Positions 11,590-22,790 of a stretch of DNA of 64,000 nt are shown here, piece after piece (the stretch's first letter is position 1; each line of letters begins with the position of its first letter). Made by a program: the position numbers and the translations under genes. Origin of the DNA: Sipunculus nudus (Eukaryota > Annelida > Sipuncula > Golfingiida > Sipunculidae); assembly GCA_026874595.1 (NCBI GenBank), contig CM049320.1, positions 51,284,714-51,348,713 on the forward strand. The letters run 5' to 3'. Under the pieces are notes generated by a model. It was not told the origin of the DNA. It saw only the letters and a program-made list of their open reading frames with translations, and did no database searches.

Positions 11590-12885
11590 CCAACCACAGT
11601 ACCAAATACTACCATGAGAATTCTAGAAAGTTACAAAATACAACGGTAACAGTTTCGTAAAATAAAAAACAGTAGCTCCAGTATCAAACACAAACGTGAC
11701 AGCTTTCAAACTCAACATGACCATGAGCCCTAGAACATTTAAAAATACAAAAGTTAAGTAACAGTTTTCATATGAAAACACCACCGGGGTTCTATAATCA
11801 GTAACAAACACAAACGTGAGAGCTTAGGTATGCAACAATTACCGTTAGCTCTAATAAGCTTCGAACGCAGAAGTATAAAATATATAGCAGTTTCGTATGA
11901 ATATATTATGAGTAGCTCCACTTATTAACACAAACGGACCAGCTTTTAGTAAAAATATTACCAGTAGCTCTTGAAAGTTTCAAACACAAACGCGACTACT
12001 TTTCATATACAAGCTCTAAATTCAAATACAAACGCAGGGGCGGATCCAGGATTTAGAAAAGTGGGGGGGGGGGGGGGGGGAGGACTAATGATAAAGCTAA
12101 AAGAAAGGTCCCCAGGTCCGGAAAGGGAGGAAGGTGTACAGGCCGGAAATTTTTGCCTAAAACGCTTAAAAAAGGTTGCTTCGGATGAAAAAGGGAGGAA
12201 CATCAGTAGCTCTATTATCAAAAACAAACAAAACGTCCTTTAATATAAACTTTACCATAAGTGCTTTGGTAAGCACCAAAAAAAATTAATACATTCTACA
12301 TACACATATTGTATACCAACAGCTTTAATATACAAACGTTATAGAAACCTCTACTACCAAACACAAACGTGGCAGCTTTTTTATGCGGACATTACCAGTA
12401 GCACATGGTACGTATCAAAAACCAACACGACAGCTTCCATATACCAACATGACTGTCTGCTCTAGCGGGTAGAAAACACAACCATGACAGCAACCATATA
12501 CAGACATTATCATGTGTTCATACAAGTATAAATTCAAACTGACAGCTTCCATGTAAAAACATTACCATTAGCTCGAGTATCAACGTGACAGTTTTCATAT
12601 ACAAATGTAACTGTGAGCTCAAGTAATTTTCAAAACGAACAGGACAGCCTTTAAACACAAACACTACCAAAAGCTAAAGTAAGTATCAAACACACATGCT
12701 ACAGCGTTTATAAGCAAAAATTATCATGGGCTTTAGTTAACATCAAACGCAAACTTGACAGCTTTCTACCAGCTCTTTTATCAAACACAAAATGATTACT
12801 TCCTTAGACAAATATTACCAAGGGCTCTTAATAATATAAACACAAATGTGACAGCTTTATATGAAACTATCAAATTGTGCACGTG
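11590..12885 (+). repeat. Diverged minisatellite, ~50-65 bp unit
   Basis: More than 15 recognisable copies of a unit like ACCAGTAGCTCTAGTAAGTA-TCAAACACAAACGTGACAGC-TTTCATATACAAACATT. Copies differ by many substitutions and indels, so this is an old array. It is split by the hAT-like insertion at 12034-12205. No reading frame persists. Confidence 0.85.
12034..12205 (+). mobile_element. hAT-like MITE inserted in the minisatellite
   Basis: Interrupts the minisatellite between ACAAACG and AACATCAGTAGCTC. Starts CAGGGGCGGATCCAGGATTT, then an 18-base G run, AGGACTAATG, and CCCCAGGTCCGGAAAGG. It shares its block order with the fragment at 8-256. The right end is not precisely defined and I could not fix a target duplication. 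Confidence 0.5.
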
Positions 12886-14450
12886 ATCTAAACTAACCAG
12901 CGTTTGTAGGAGCCTCTGTATGAATATTTTTTTCCTTCTTTTATTAAAAGAAACGGCCCACTATGAGTTCCTCAGATGATTTGCCACAGATACTATAAAT
13001 AATTAACAATACACACATAATGTATATGTTGTATTATACATACATGTGATCAGTATAAATCTAGGGAATCTAACAAAAATTGACACTGAGCATGTGTAGA
13101 GTGTACACGTGTAAATATTAAGCAATTTGTGACAGAAAAATTCTTAAAAATTAGACAATATCTACTTCATTTATAATGCCCGGGTCTCCAGAGTCGCAAC
13201 TCTATCTGGGACGAATTATAATAGAGAAAGTAATGACTTAAAATCTTGCATCCATTCTATCCGATGTCAGTGTAAGTATCAACCTTTCATTTTGATTCGT
13301 TTCTCGATTAAATTGATATATAGTAGGCGGCCGTTTATCCGGACAACTTTGGGCGACGAAGTTTTTGTTCGGCTAAACAACAGTTCGGATAAACAGTTTT
13401 GCATGAGACTGCAGCATAATTCACCGCAATTGCCGACCTGGCGCCGTGTATCGGGCGTTATCAGATACTGAAAGACACAAAGTCATTAATTTAGCCTAAA
13501 CATAACTATATTTTGTTGGATGTTCTATCAATTTAAGCGAGATATATTTTTACATACATTAAAATCTTGCTTTTGCTTGAAATATGACAAACGTTCATAA
13601 CAATTGTTTTCTTGCAGAAGGCGCCGACCGGAGTATAATTCTTCGTATCAGTTGTATTTTAATATGTTAACAAAATATGAAGTCCATACAGGCACAGTGT
13701 CTTCCGAGATATTTGGTGACACTTGTTACATTCTGTATCCAAACACATGACAGACTGTGACATTGGAAACATTAAGAGTTCCGAGAAGACACCATTTTGA
13801 AAATATTTTATTAATTAACAGATAATCTTATTAGACAGTTCATTTTAAAAAAATGTGAATGTTTTTTGTTCCCTCAAGGTTGGACTGATAATACAAGTGG
13901 TCTAATGCCTCAGATGGACTGTCAGACAGGTTCAAGTGTGTATATAGTATATATATATATGTGTGTATGTGTGTGTGCGTGCGTGTGTGTGAACGCATGA
14001 CATGTAGGTCATAATGGCACTACGTACAGCTTGCTATCACATGTCTATCACGTGATCAGTACTCCTGTAACATACAAGCGTTACATGCCGTATACAGACA
14101 CACGATACCGGCCAATTTTTTCAACTCCCTGAATAATTTTTCGAAAGGACGACATTTTGAAAATTCGTTTATGCTTATTTAATTGCTGTTGTCCTGAGGA
14201 ACTTCCAAAAAAGATATGTAAGTTATAGTATCAATGTTTTATACAATTTCTGTAGAAATATGAAAAAGCAAGTCAACGTAGGTTACACCGTAAAACTTAG
14301 ATTAGCATACTAGTTATACGATAAATATGCCTGCAAACTGTCAAAGTGGAGCTATCGCAGTTTAAAAAGGTTCGGTTAAATGCCGCAGACGGTAGACTAC
14401 GCTGATGCATCAAGTCAAAGAGTGAACTAAATAGAAACTTATAATGAACG
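12886..14450. other. Spacer with pogo-like fragment and microsatellite
   Basis: No gene recognised apart from the mobile fragment at 13325-13460. A (TA)n/(GT)n tract lies at 13940-13993. Confidence 0.5.
13325..13460 (+). mobile_element. pogo/Tigger-like element fragment
   Basis: GGCGGCCGTTTATCCGGACAAC, a GTTCGGCTAAAC and an AGTTCGGATAAACAG repeat lie close together. Repeated TTATCCGGA/GGATAA motifs are typical of pogo/Tigger-like ends. No transposase frame remains. Confidence 0.4.
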
Positions 14451-14454
14451 ATTA

Positions 14455-14905
14455 AGGGGTGAACCGACACCTCGCGTGTAGTGTGTCGTTCAGCCGAAGT
14501 AGTAATCCATTTGACCGACACACCCGCTTTACTCGGGCTCACGACATGGAGATTCCCGTGTGTTGGACGGAAGTTGTGTCGATTTTCGGCGCCTGGCGTG
14601 TCATGTAAAGTGGGTCGCGTGTCAATGCAACCCCACTGCTCGATCCGTGTCGAGTTGTTACGGGAACAAGCCGGCGCAGCTCGACACGGCCTACCATCAC
14701 ACGACAAATCCAATCGAACATGCTCGATCATGTCGTGCGGCCTCCCATGCAAAGCCGACACTGTCGTCGTTACGTGTGTTTCTCTTCGACGTTTCGTGTG
14801 ATCTGGTCCATTGCCACGACACAAGCGAACTTCGTGACACATCGGAAGACATCTGCGTCATGGGCCGTGTCGAGAGGCGCGTCGAGACGCGTGTCGGCCT
14901 TAGTT
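14455..14905. mobile_element. GC-rich CGTGTCG-dense element, possible inverted termini
   Basis: A sharply bounded GC-rich segment in AT-rich DNA, packed with GTGTCG and its complement CGACAC. The left edge TAAGGGGTGAACCGACACC and the right edge, read in reverse (TAAGGCCGACACGCGT), look like imperfect inverted ends. A 181-codon minus-strand frame and several others overlap here. GC-rich DNA favours chance ORFs and none shows a family motif, so I do not call a gene. Directly outside the right edge is a short duplication (TTTCAACCCTA twice). Confidence 0.4.
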
Positions 14906-15282
14906 AGTTTCAACCCTATTTCAACCCTATACAATAGCTTTTGAATACAAAATACCATACACATTTTGGTATCTCAAGCACCATGCCCGTCAATTTTGGC
15001 CCCCCAAACAAAAAAGAAATTTGATCGATTTTGAGCTCCAGGTGCTCGAACATTTCTATCGAGAAAACAAAATTATAGAAGTTCGTTAAAAATTCCTTTT
15101 GTTATGTTTTTATCACGCTGTTCCTCGATCATATGGAATTTTTAGTGAACATTTTATGAGAAAAAGGTAAACATATTCGCCTTGGCCAAATTCTTAGAAA
15201 AAAAGGTTAGAAACCTACTTCTACTTGGACTCGTCTGATTTATGCATCCGGTAATTATATCTTTGCATTATATTACATTCAG
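14906..15282. other. Spacer or intron upstream of the sushi exon
   Basis: No motif recognised. It ends in the acceptor TATTACATTCAG used by the next feature. Confidence 0.4.
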
Positions 15283-15464
15283 TGGGGTATTGCGGTGAGC
15301 CTGGTAATGGCACGAATGCCGTGAAGACCAGAAGTGGGTTTTACCTTGATGACGTAGTTTCCTATTCCAGTGATCCTGACCATTACCTCGGAGAACGGAA
15401 TGTCACAAAGAATGTAACATGCGGAACGAACGGTACCTGGAACTCGGAGCGAAGAAACTGTCAT
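15283..15464 (+). CDS. Sushi/CCP-domain exon
   Basis: Starting from the acceptor TATTACATTCAG (ends 15282), the frame reads GYCGEPGNGTNAV, then VVSYSSDPDHYLGER, then NVTCGTNGTWNSERRNC. This fits one sushi (complement control protein) module: first Cys followed by x-P, a central V-x-Y, and the diagnostic C-x(3)-NGTW-x(5)-C ending. The second of the four cysteines is replaced (YSS instead of Y-x-C), so one disulphide partner is missing. Sushi modules are extracellular protein-protein or carbohydrate-recognition domains, often one per exon with phase-1 introns. The start here is phase 1, but I find no phase-1 donor; the nearest candidate is GTTGAG at 15465. It is either one exon of a multi-exon receptor or secreted protein, or a decaying copy. 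Confidence 0.55.
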
Positions 15465-16381
15465 GTTGAGAACGTCAACTATATAGTCAGTTCCACTACC
15501 CCTATTCATCTTTTTTTCTCGATTACATTTCAAAGACACACTGGCCAAATAAAAATCGCACGTAGGACAGAAAGAGAAATTGTGTACAATTTTGTATCAT
15601 TGCTGCTTCTGATATAGATATTATTCTCTTTACGACCTAATTGTCCGTGTATATATATCCATGATTCATGCCGTCGCTTCCGCCATTTTAATCGTCCATG
15701 GAAGAAGATATCGTTTATCTGTGACGTATAAGTAAACAATGTGGATGCAATGTTGACTTCTCTGTACATGAGATTGGCAGTTCTGAAACATCGTTTTTGT
15801 AGTGATGGGTGTTTTTATTCCTGCCGCATCCATTTCATGCGGATTATAAAAACATGCTGCCAAGTGTGACCTTGTTTCTCAAATGCGGAAATCGTTTAAC
15901 ATTGTTAAGAGGAAATTTTAAAAAGTAAGTTCTTTTGTTCTCCACAGTTAATAACACAATGTGCCTTTTCTGTGCAAGATGTCTGCTTGCCTTACAGAAA
16001 AAAATAACAGGGAGAAAAATAGGTGAACGGAAGTAGTGGAATGGGCTATTAAAAAAAGTTAAGTTTTTAATTATAGACAGACGCTTTATATCTAGCTTAA
16101 CAAGACTTTAATCATTATTTTTCAATTTAGAAAGAATTCAAAATAAGGTTTGGATATTCTCATGGGGCATTCATTTTTATTTCCAGTAGTAAATATGAAG
16201 CATTCCACTATACACGTTAACTTAGATCCGATACGGAAACCATTCTGCGTGAAAAGGCATCTGATATACAGTCACAATCACATATTATTTTATTTATTCT
16301 TACCATTAAAGCTCAAGATACGATTGGCAAAATACAGAATATACTAAATCTTATACATAAAATATATATATATATATATAC

Positions 16382-16429
<48 letters not shown>

Positions 16430-16740
16430 ACTTTTGAGAATATTGTACCTGTATTAGGTAAAACATCTTATGTTTAGTCTACAACACCACATAAACTTAT
16501 TTGTTTTGCTAAACAGTTAAAATTAGAATGTTACGAAATGCATTTTTGCGAAACATTATTATATCTGAGTGGCCGGAGCTCGAGCAATATCGGTAAATTT
16601 CTACAGAAATTCAAACGCAAAAGTTTGATGTAAGGCTCAAATTTGACACTGTTTCTTCACTGTTTTTCATTTTTTTTCTTTATATGTCACATTTTAACAA
16701 TAGCCCCCGTGTCAAAATACTTGTAGTTGATTAACTACAG
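15465..16740. other. Putative intron with (TA)n arrays
   Basis: If the sushi exon and the 16741 exon belong together, this is intronic. Two (TA)n arrays lie at 16361-16430. An acceptor-like TTTTTATTTCCAG ends near 16187 with a short open frame after it, but I see no domain. Confidence 0.35.
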
Positions 16741-16979
16741 CAGGGTTCATTAAAGCTTTACCGAGCAAGAACCAGGACCTGGAGATGACGTCAACAACGA
16801 CGCCAAGATCGATCAATAACGCGGACAGACAGACCAGACAGGACAAAACATCGACAGACACCGCCAAGATCGCAGGAGGGAAGGCGGATCGCGCTCCTAG
16901 TTTAACTGATCCTCTTGACTGTCTTCCTCGTAAATCGCTCAAAGGAAAAAAAAGGTCGTCCATGTGCAGGAGAATGTGA
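16741..16979 (+). CDS. Candidate terminal exon, basic Ser/Thr-rich tail
   Basis: After an acceptor-like TTAACTACAG (ends 16740) a 79-codon frame runs to TGA at 16977-16979. It reads GFIKALPSKNQDLEM, then a Thr/Asp/Lys-rich stretch (DRQTRQDKTSTDTAKIAGGK), then LTDPLDCLPRKSLKGKKRSS. An AATAAA lies 70 nt after the stop (17049-17054). The entry phase (phase 1) matches the sushi exon 1.5 kb upstream, so it could be the cytoplasmic or C-terminal tail of the same gene. Against it: the acceptor has a poor pyrimidine tract and there is no domain match. Confidence 0.3.
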
Positions 16980-17048
16980 AGAAGGATGACAAACAGCAAT
17001 CCTTTTAAAGCGATATACTCATGTCATGAATTTGCTCTTTAAAGATTG

Positions 17049-17054
17049 AATAAA
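17049..17054 (+). terminator. Candidate poly(A) signal
   Basis: AATAAA in GATTGAATAAAGCTC, 70 nt after the stop codon of the candidate terminal exon. Short motif in AT-rich DNA, so supportive only in combination. Confidence 0.35.
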
Positions 17055-17262
17055 GCTCTACATAGGCTGACTTCTCAGACACCATGCATATCCCCCGAAT
17101 CATTTCGTTTGTATGGTTTTATACATTAGTATTTAGTAGGAGTTTTTTCCCCATAACGAACTACTGCTGATTCAATGAAATAAAATGATAAAATTCTTCG
17201 ATATAATTTCGTTTTTTTTACGATATGTTTTGGCTGCACAGCAAACACTAAGTCTTATGTTA

Positions 17263-17317
<55 letters not shown>

Positions 17318-17990
17318 GTGTTGTCCCCTGTTTGTATGAAATTTCTTAGAAAGTTAATGATAAACTGTAACAAAAATATCCGGACTCATTTCTAATTCAT
17401 TGTGCTTAAAAGACCAACCTGTTTTGTCCTTAGTTGCAAATAAAGTGCCCGATTTCATATTTTAAGGCAAGCCATGAAGCTCTGTGAACAATGTAGTAAA
17501 TATATTTGTTTTTTTTTCTCATGTAACAAGAAATCCCCCTTTCCAAGTGTTAGTATCTCCTTTTAGACCTACAAAATCGATAACTTATTAGGACGTATAA
17601 TCGGACACCTATGGACATTTTCGAAACATTGGCTATAAATTAGGACTGGCCATGTATATTGATCAATGTATCGAAGGAGATCTATTTGAAAGCCGATTAG
17701 GCAGAGCAAGAATAGGTGGATGGGTGATTATATATCTGTCAAATAAGACATGGAATACCAACTCCTTAAAGTACAACCCAATTTCGGACAGACAACCCAA
17801 AGTACAAGAAGAACAGAAAGCTAACAGGAAGAAAAGTCCAAACCAAATAAGTAGAAGGTATTTTGACGGAACAGCTGAAAAAAAACGCAAACAGACGTGT
17901 AGATGAACCGGATGTAGTGAATGAGAAAGGCAGCAATGTAAGACGAAACAAGAATCAAGACGCTTATTTCACACCACCAGTATTTCTTTG
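17055..17990. other. Spacer with (TA)n and an unassigned ORF
   Basis: (TA)n at 17264-17312. A + strand frame at 17652-17906 (84 codons, with GRARIGGWVIIYLSNK and a Lys/Gln-rich tail) lies just upstream of the LINE relic. It may be part of that element's first ORF, but I see no diagnostic motif. Confidence 0.35.
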
Positions 17991-17993
17991 AAT

Positions 17994-18880
17994 AAGAAGT
18001 TAAGTCAATACGCAGATGACATGACATCTTGGTTCGAAATGAACAGTCTGCGGAATCGGCTATTGAAGCTGTCCAGCAGTATGCATATATAAGCGGGCTT
18101 TATATGAACAGAAAAGAGTCCTACTCAATATGGATTAAAGGAAATAAAGTTATAACAATAACAATACACTGGCAGGTTTCCCCGTAGTTTCGAAAATTAA
18201 GATACTAGGGGTGATATTTCAAGGATTCGAAGCAGCTTGTGAAATATGTGAAAACTGGACAAAACAAGTAGATAAAATAAAGAAATTAATTGCATCATGA
18301 AGTAAGTGAATTTAAGTATTGTAGGTAAAAATCAATGTTAGCATTTTGATTTCATAGTTTACACACCTGCTTTTAACACTCACAGCTCCGAGTGACTTTT
18401 AGACAGGATAAATACAATGTTGTATAAATTCATCTGGAACAATGTTAAAAGTAGTATAGAAATCAATTATAAGTGGATGTCATATGGATTTGGCGGCTTA
18501 ATAATGGTTTGCTTATATGTAATGCAAAATATCCCTACTGTTCTTTCTTGCAGAGACTTTCTCGATGTTTGGAAAATAATGGACCACACTGGAAAATAAT
18601 ACCCAAATGGTCGGTTGAAGAATGTGGTACAAATATTAAAATTATGATAAGTAACAGTAATCACTTAGAGTTAAGTGATACGACACTTATATATGTTCAA
18701 AGGTTACCGAAAATTTTTCATACTATGATAAAAGAGACTTTAAATCACAAACAACTAAAAGATATACTTATGAACCATAATTGTCGATGGTACAACAGAC
18801 TAATAAATATAAGGGATCTACGTTATATTTCCCAATTGGGTGAAAGCTGGAATAGTAAAACAAGATCACATTTTAGATAA
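17994..18880 (+). pseudogene. L1/Tx1-like non-LTR reverse transcriptase relic
   Basis: The stretch begins at the RT catalytic motif, KLSQYADDM (YADD at 18009-18020). After a frame change come SGLYMNRKESYSIWIKGNK and VVSKIKILGVIFQG, then ENWTKQVDKIKKLIAS, then RINTMLYKFIWNNVKS, GFGGL and WKIIPKWS. This order (YADD, K-x-K-YLG-like, NW-x-KI-x-LI, FIWN, GGL, W-K-IP) is that of the thumb and C-terminal part of L1/Tx1-group LINE polymerases. Several frameshifts and in-frame stops make it dead. Everything upstream of the YADD motif (endonuclease, RT fingers) is absent. Confidence 0.6.
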
Positions 18881-19046
18881 AAATTGGAATTTAATAACAT
18901 ACAATTAAATTATTACATATGTGCATAACTTATTTATACATCACTTTGTTCTGAGTTGTGGTTAAAAAACGCTTACATAACAGATAATTACATCACGGAA
19001 CTAAATACAAATGTTTTGATAACATTGTAGAAGGAATGACAAGCAA

Positions 19047-20233
19047 AAAGCGACGTATTATGCTGATGTCTTGATGACGATCGCATTATGCTGACACCTA
19101 GACAAGGGACGTATTATGCTGAGAACTTTCTGTGGGACGTTTTATGCTGACACTTAGATGAGGGACGTATAATGCTGTTGTCTTGATGAGGGACCAATGA
19201 TGCTGAAACCTAGATGAAAGACGTATTATGTTGACACCTATATGAGGGATGTATTGCGCTGATGCCTTAATGTGGGAAGTATTATTCTGATGCCTTTGTG
19301 AGGGACTATGATGCTGGTTCCTTCATGAGTGACGTATTGTGCTGACATCTTGACGAGGTGCGTATTATGTTGATGCCTTGATTAGGAACGTATTATGCTG
19401 ATATCTTGATAATTGACGTGTTATGCTGATACCATGGTGAGGGACGTATTATGCTGATGCTTTTATAAGGGACGTATCATGCTTACGCCTTGATCAGGGA
19501 CGTATTATTCTGATGCCTTGTTGAAGAATGTATTATGCTGATGCCTTCATGAGGCACTTTTAATGATTTTACCTTGATTAGGAACGCATTAGGCTGATGC
19601 CTTGATAATTAACGTGTTGTGTTGATGCCGTGATGAGGGACGTATTACAATGACACTTGGAAGAGTGACATATAATGCTGATGCCTTGATGAGTTGCGCA
19701 TTGTTCTGATGCCTTGATGATGGACGTATTATAATGACGCCTGAGAGAGTGACGTATTATGCTAATGGCTTGATGAGGTATGTATTGTTCTGATACCTTG
19801 GTGAGGGACGTATAATAATGACATTTAAGAGAGTGTCGTATCATGCTGGCGCCTTGATGTAGGACGTATTATTCTGATGCCTTGATGTGTGACGTATATG
19901 CAGACGCCTTGATAAGGAACGTATTACGCTGATGTATTGTGAGGGACGTTTTATACTGACACCTGCATGAGCGACGTATTATGCTAATGCATTGATACGG
20001 GACCGATTTTGATGATTCCTTGATGAAGGAAATATTATGCTGATGCCTTGTTGGGGTACTTTTGATGCTGATGTCTGAATGAGGGACGAAATAGGCTAAC
20101 GCCAGAATGAGGGGCAAAAATGTTGAAGCCTGCACATGGGACGAAATATACTGACGCCTGAATGTTGGACAAAATATGCTAACGCCTTAATGTAGGACGA
20201 AATAAGCTGACGCCTGAATATGGGACGTTTTAG
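19047..20233 (+). repeat. 28 bp minisatellite array A, left edge of the segmental array
   Basis: About 40 diverged copies of a 28 bp unit near GATGAGGGACGTATTATGCT followed by GATGCCTT. The right part shifts to a GAATGTGGGACGAAATATGC variant, and the same shift occurs in arrays B, C and D. The period is not a multiple of three and stops occur, so it is not coding. It opens unit A of the four-unit tandem segmental array. Confidence 0.9.
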
Positions 20234-20545
20234 GCTCTGTTCTCCAATCTTTGTATTACTTAATATCCTTTTGAATTCACGATCTAATTTTCCTATGATT
20301 TTGGTGTCAGTATAATGGTCATTATAGGTTTAATTTTTGAACTGGTGCTTCTTGATAGTTTTTTCCCGTATTTCCAAGATACATTGCAAGGTTCTCAGTT
20401 TGAAGTGTCAACAGTGACCCCCACCTAGGCCACAAAGCTGATGCTGTATGAATTAATCCGCCACATTGGTATTTGTTTTAACCCGCACACGCGGTCTGAC
20501 ACTAAATGTAAGCCAGTGCTGTCGTAAAACAATAAATATATAGGA

Positions 20546-20705
20546 TATAAAAACTCTAAAAGATTTGTGTTGATGGCTGCTGGAAAATAATGGCATAAAT
20601 ATACATGATCGTGCTAGAAAGAAGCATCTTGAAGTGTGAACGCTGGCAGTACGACGTGCGCTCAGTCAACTGTATACAAACAGAGCTTTGGTTACCGTAA
20701 GTAAG
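20546..20705 (+). promoter_or_regulatory. Copy A promoter and 5' UTR exon
   Basis: TATAAAAA at 20546-20553 lies 160 nt before the donor AAGTAAG followed by GTACGT (GT at 20706-20707). The same TATA-like box and donor occur at 159-160 nt spacing in all four copies. The leader contains the conserved GCTGGCAGTACGA and CAGAGCTTTGG blocks. A transcript would start about 30 nt after the TATA box and splice over a 423 nt intron to 21129. Confidence 0.5.
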
Positions 20706-21155
20706 GTACGTTAACGTTTGTCTACTACGCGGTTAACCTCCTATCTTTATTGTAAACGCCTTACTCAAGTTGCTCAGAAATTATCATCTGAAAGATTATT
20801 TATCTTGAAAGTTTATTGAGGAGAACATTAAAGAAGTAAACCTAGATGGCCGATTTACCGATGTTGATTGTTATTTTTTATTCTCTAATACGTTGGGGAA
20901 TCGAAATTAGGTAATTTCTCACCAACTCCTAAACGGTTTCTCTTTCTAAGACCCCCTTTCCAGACTAAAGGACCTTGACCCCCCCCCCTCCCCCGCAAAA
21001 TACCGACAGTTCAAGATAACAAACAAACCGGTGCAGTTCCATAGCGTATTAACAGAGCAGATGCGTAAAATAGGAGAGTGGCATCCCCGTCATTTATGAT
21101 ATATATCATTTGTTTGCTTTCGCTTCAGACACTTCAGCGATTTACATAACAAACA

Positions 21156-21326
21156 ATGGAGGCTCTCCTGGCAAAGTTACAACCAACTTCGGCTACTGGC
21201 TATCTGCTGTGGATTATATTTCTGGCTGGTCTGTATGTCCTGGTCCCATACCTACTCAAGAAGTTAAGCAACGGACAATCGGGGTTCTATACGGCACACC
21301 TTGGCCACCGTCGGTTTATTCGTTAG
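21156..21326 (+). CDS. Copy A of a tandem single-pass membrane micropeptide
   Basis: The exon follows the acceptor TTTCGCTTCAG (ends 21128). The ATG at 21156 has a good Kozak context (ACAATGG) and opens 56 codons: MEALLAKLQPTSAT, a hydrophobic segment GYLLWIIFLAGLYVLVPYLL (residues 15-34), then KKLSNGQSGFYTAHLGHRRFIR and TAG. One membrane span with basic residues after it predicts the C-terminus on the cytosolic side. This is the most diverged copy. It carries an extra in-frame codon (shared with copy B) relative to C and D, and an early TAG where B and D read on to a GTAAT donor. The span is nearly invariant among copies. Function and family are unknown to me. Confidence 0.6.
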   Translation: MEALLAKLQPTSATGYLLWIIFLAGLYVLVPYLLKKLSNGQSGFYTAHLGHRRFIR

Positions 21327-22704
21327 ACATCAGACCAGTGTAATCATCTTTTATTTTTTTAACAATTTTTTTGTCAAAATATTTCATTTAATAGAAAAAT
21401 AATATTTTCACTATTGAGTGGGTTTAGAAATGTTTATAAAATCAGTGTTCCTCATACATGACTGACCAATTCGTATATATACACAGTGTCCATACTCATT
21501 GCACAAAGTCACCCTCAGCGGGAGCACAGTTTACCAAAGACACGGGCGGACTATTTAAGAAATTCATGAATCCCTAATTATGGAATAGTCTACAACAGAA
21601 ACTGAAAAAGGCGCTTCCCTATACACTATTCAAGAAACGCCTTAAACTTCCAGATTACTATGAGTGGATATATGATATTTAGTATTTTGTTTAGTGTAAA
21701 AATATGATAGTTTACATATATTATATTACACTATTCCATGCGTGTACTCATTTTCACCTCATGTTATATGCCTGTTTGATACAAGTTGTCAGTTTAACTA
21801 ACTAGGCCTTGTAGAAGGCCAGGCTATTCCAGAACATGTCACCTTGTTTATATATTTAATTGCTAATAAATAAATAAATAATTTATTCAATTATTAATAT
21901 GGGTATGTGTATGAACTTTTTTCATCAGTTAAAATAATGATCCTTAATCAGATCTTCGCACTTTCTTCGTACTTCACATAACCGAAATATTATTCATGTG
22001 TTTCAATTTACAATACCGTAAGTAAAGTTCAAATATGGCACCCGAACTGTTAATTGTTTTGAGTTACTTAGAATCCTACTTTTCGAAACCCCCAGGCAAC
22101 ATCAGACTCTGAATTTTATTGTTATAAGGAATATATTTATATTAGGATTTTAGGATGTCTAATGGGAATTTGAGATAAGCATATATGTATTTCAAAGTTT
22201 GCCCATCTCTTCTCTTTTATTCTATATTGTTTATTTATATGTAGTTCAATATGGATATATAAAGTTTGTATTTAGAAATCTGCGTCTCAGATAAAGGTGT
22301 AGGAGTAATGTGATTAATGTTAGTTTTAATTATGGCGCTGCAAAGCAAAAAAAAAAAAAGGTGGGATCAAGAAAAATAAACTCCATGTAACTCCATGAGT
22401 GTATTGTAAAGATCTGATTCATCTAACACATTGTCTTCTAACACATCGTGGCAGTGTTCAGGGAAGGTCTTACACGAAATAGTAATAACATCCAATTGAT
22501 CATTTCAGAATTTATAAATAAAATTTCTCTTAAGCGAAGGACCCATTTTTCCTCCGTTACAATGTAATGAAATATTGAAAATAAGTGTTTACAGGAGTCA
22601 ACATGTATTCATTGCGTTGATATATATTCTGATAATCTGCAAAAAAATGTTTTAATTTCTCGTATTTCAGATCTATTGACGTATTCTTATCTTTTCATTT
22701 TCAG

Positions 22705-22790
22705 ATTTAAACGGAGACCAAAGTGAAAATAACGGACGATCCAAGGGCGATACTTTAAAATATAATGTCGCTGGAAATAAATTTTCAATG
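22705..22790 (+). other. Copy A candidate terminal exon with AATAAA
   Basis: The acceptor TTTTCATTTTCAG (ends 22704), conserved in all four copies, is followed by ATTTAAACGGAGACCAAAG. A phase-0 join from the coding exon gives one residue and then TAA, as in B, C and D. AATAAA lies at 22776-22781. The exon assignment is inference. Confidence 0.3.

Noticed and set aside
14297-14842. 181-codon minus-strand frame
   Set aside because: It sits in GC-rich, dyad-dense DNA with equally long overlapping frames on both strands and no motif, splice site or family match.
19578-20135. Two 88-codon minus-strand frames in the 28 bp array, and similar ones in arrays B-D
   Set aside because: They are translations of a 28 bp repeat whose period is not a multiple of three; frames break and are not shared between arrays.
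21110-21343. 77-codon frame over the copy A coding exon
   Set aside because: Out-of-frame shadow of the 56-codon micropeptide frame, which is the one conserved in B, C and D.
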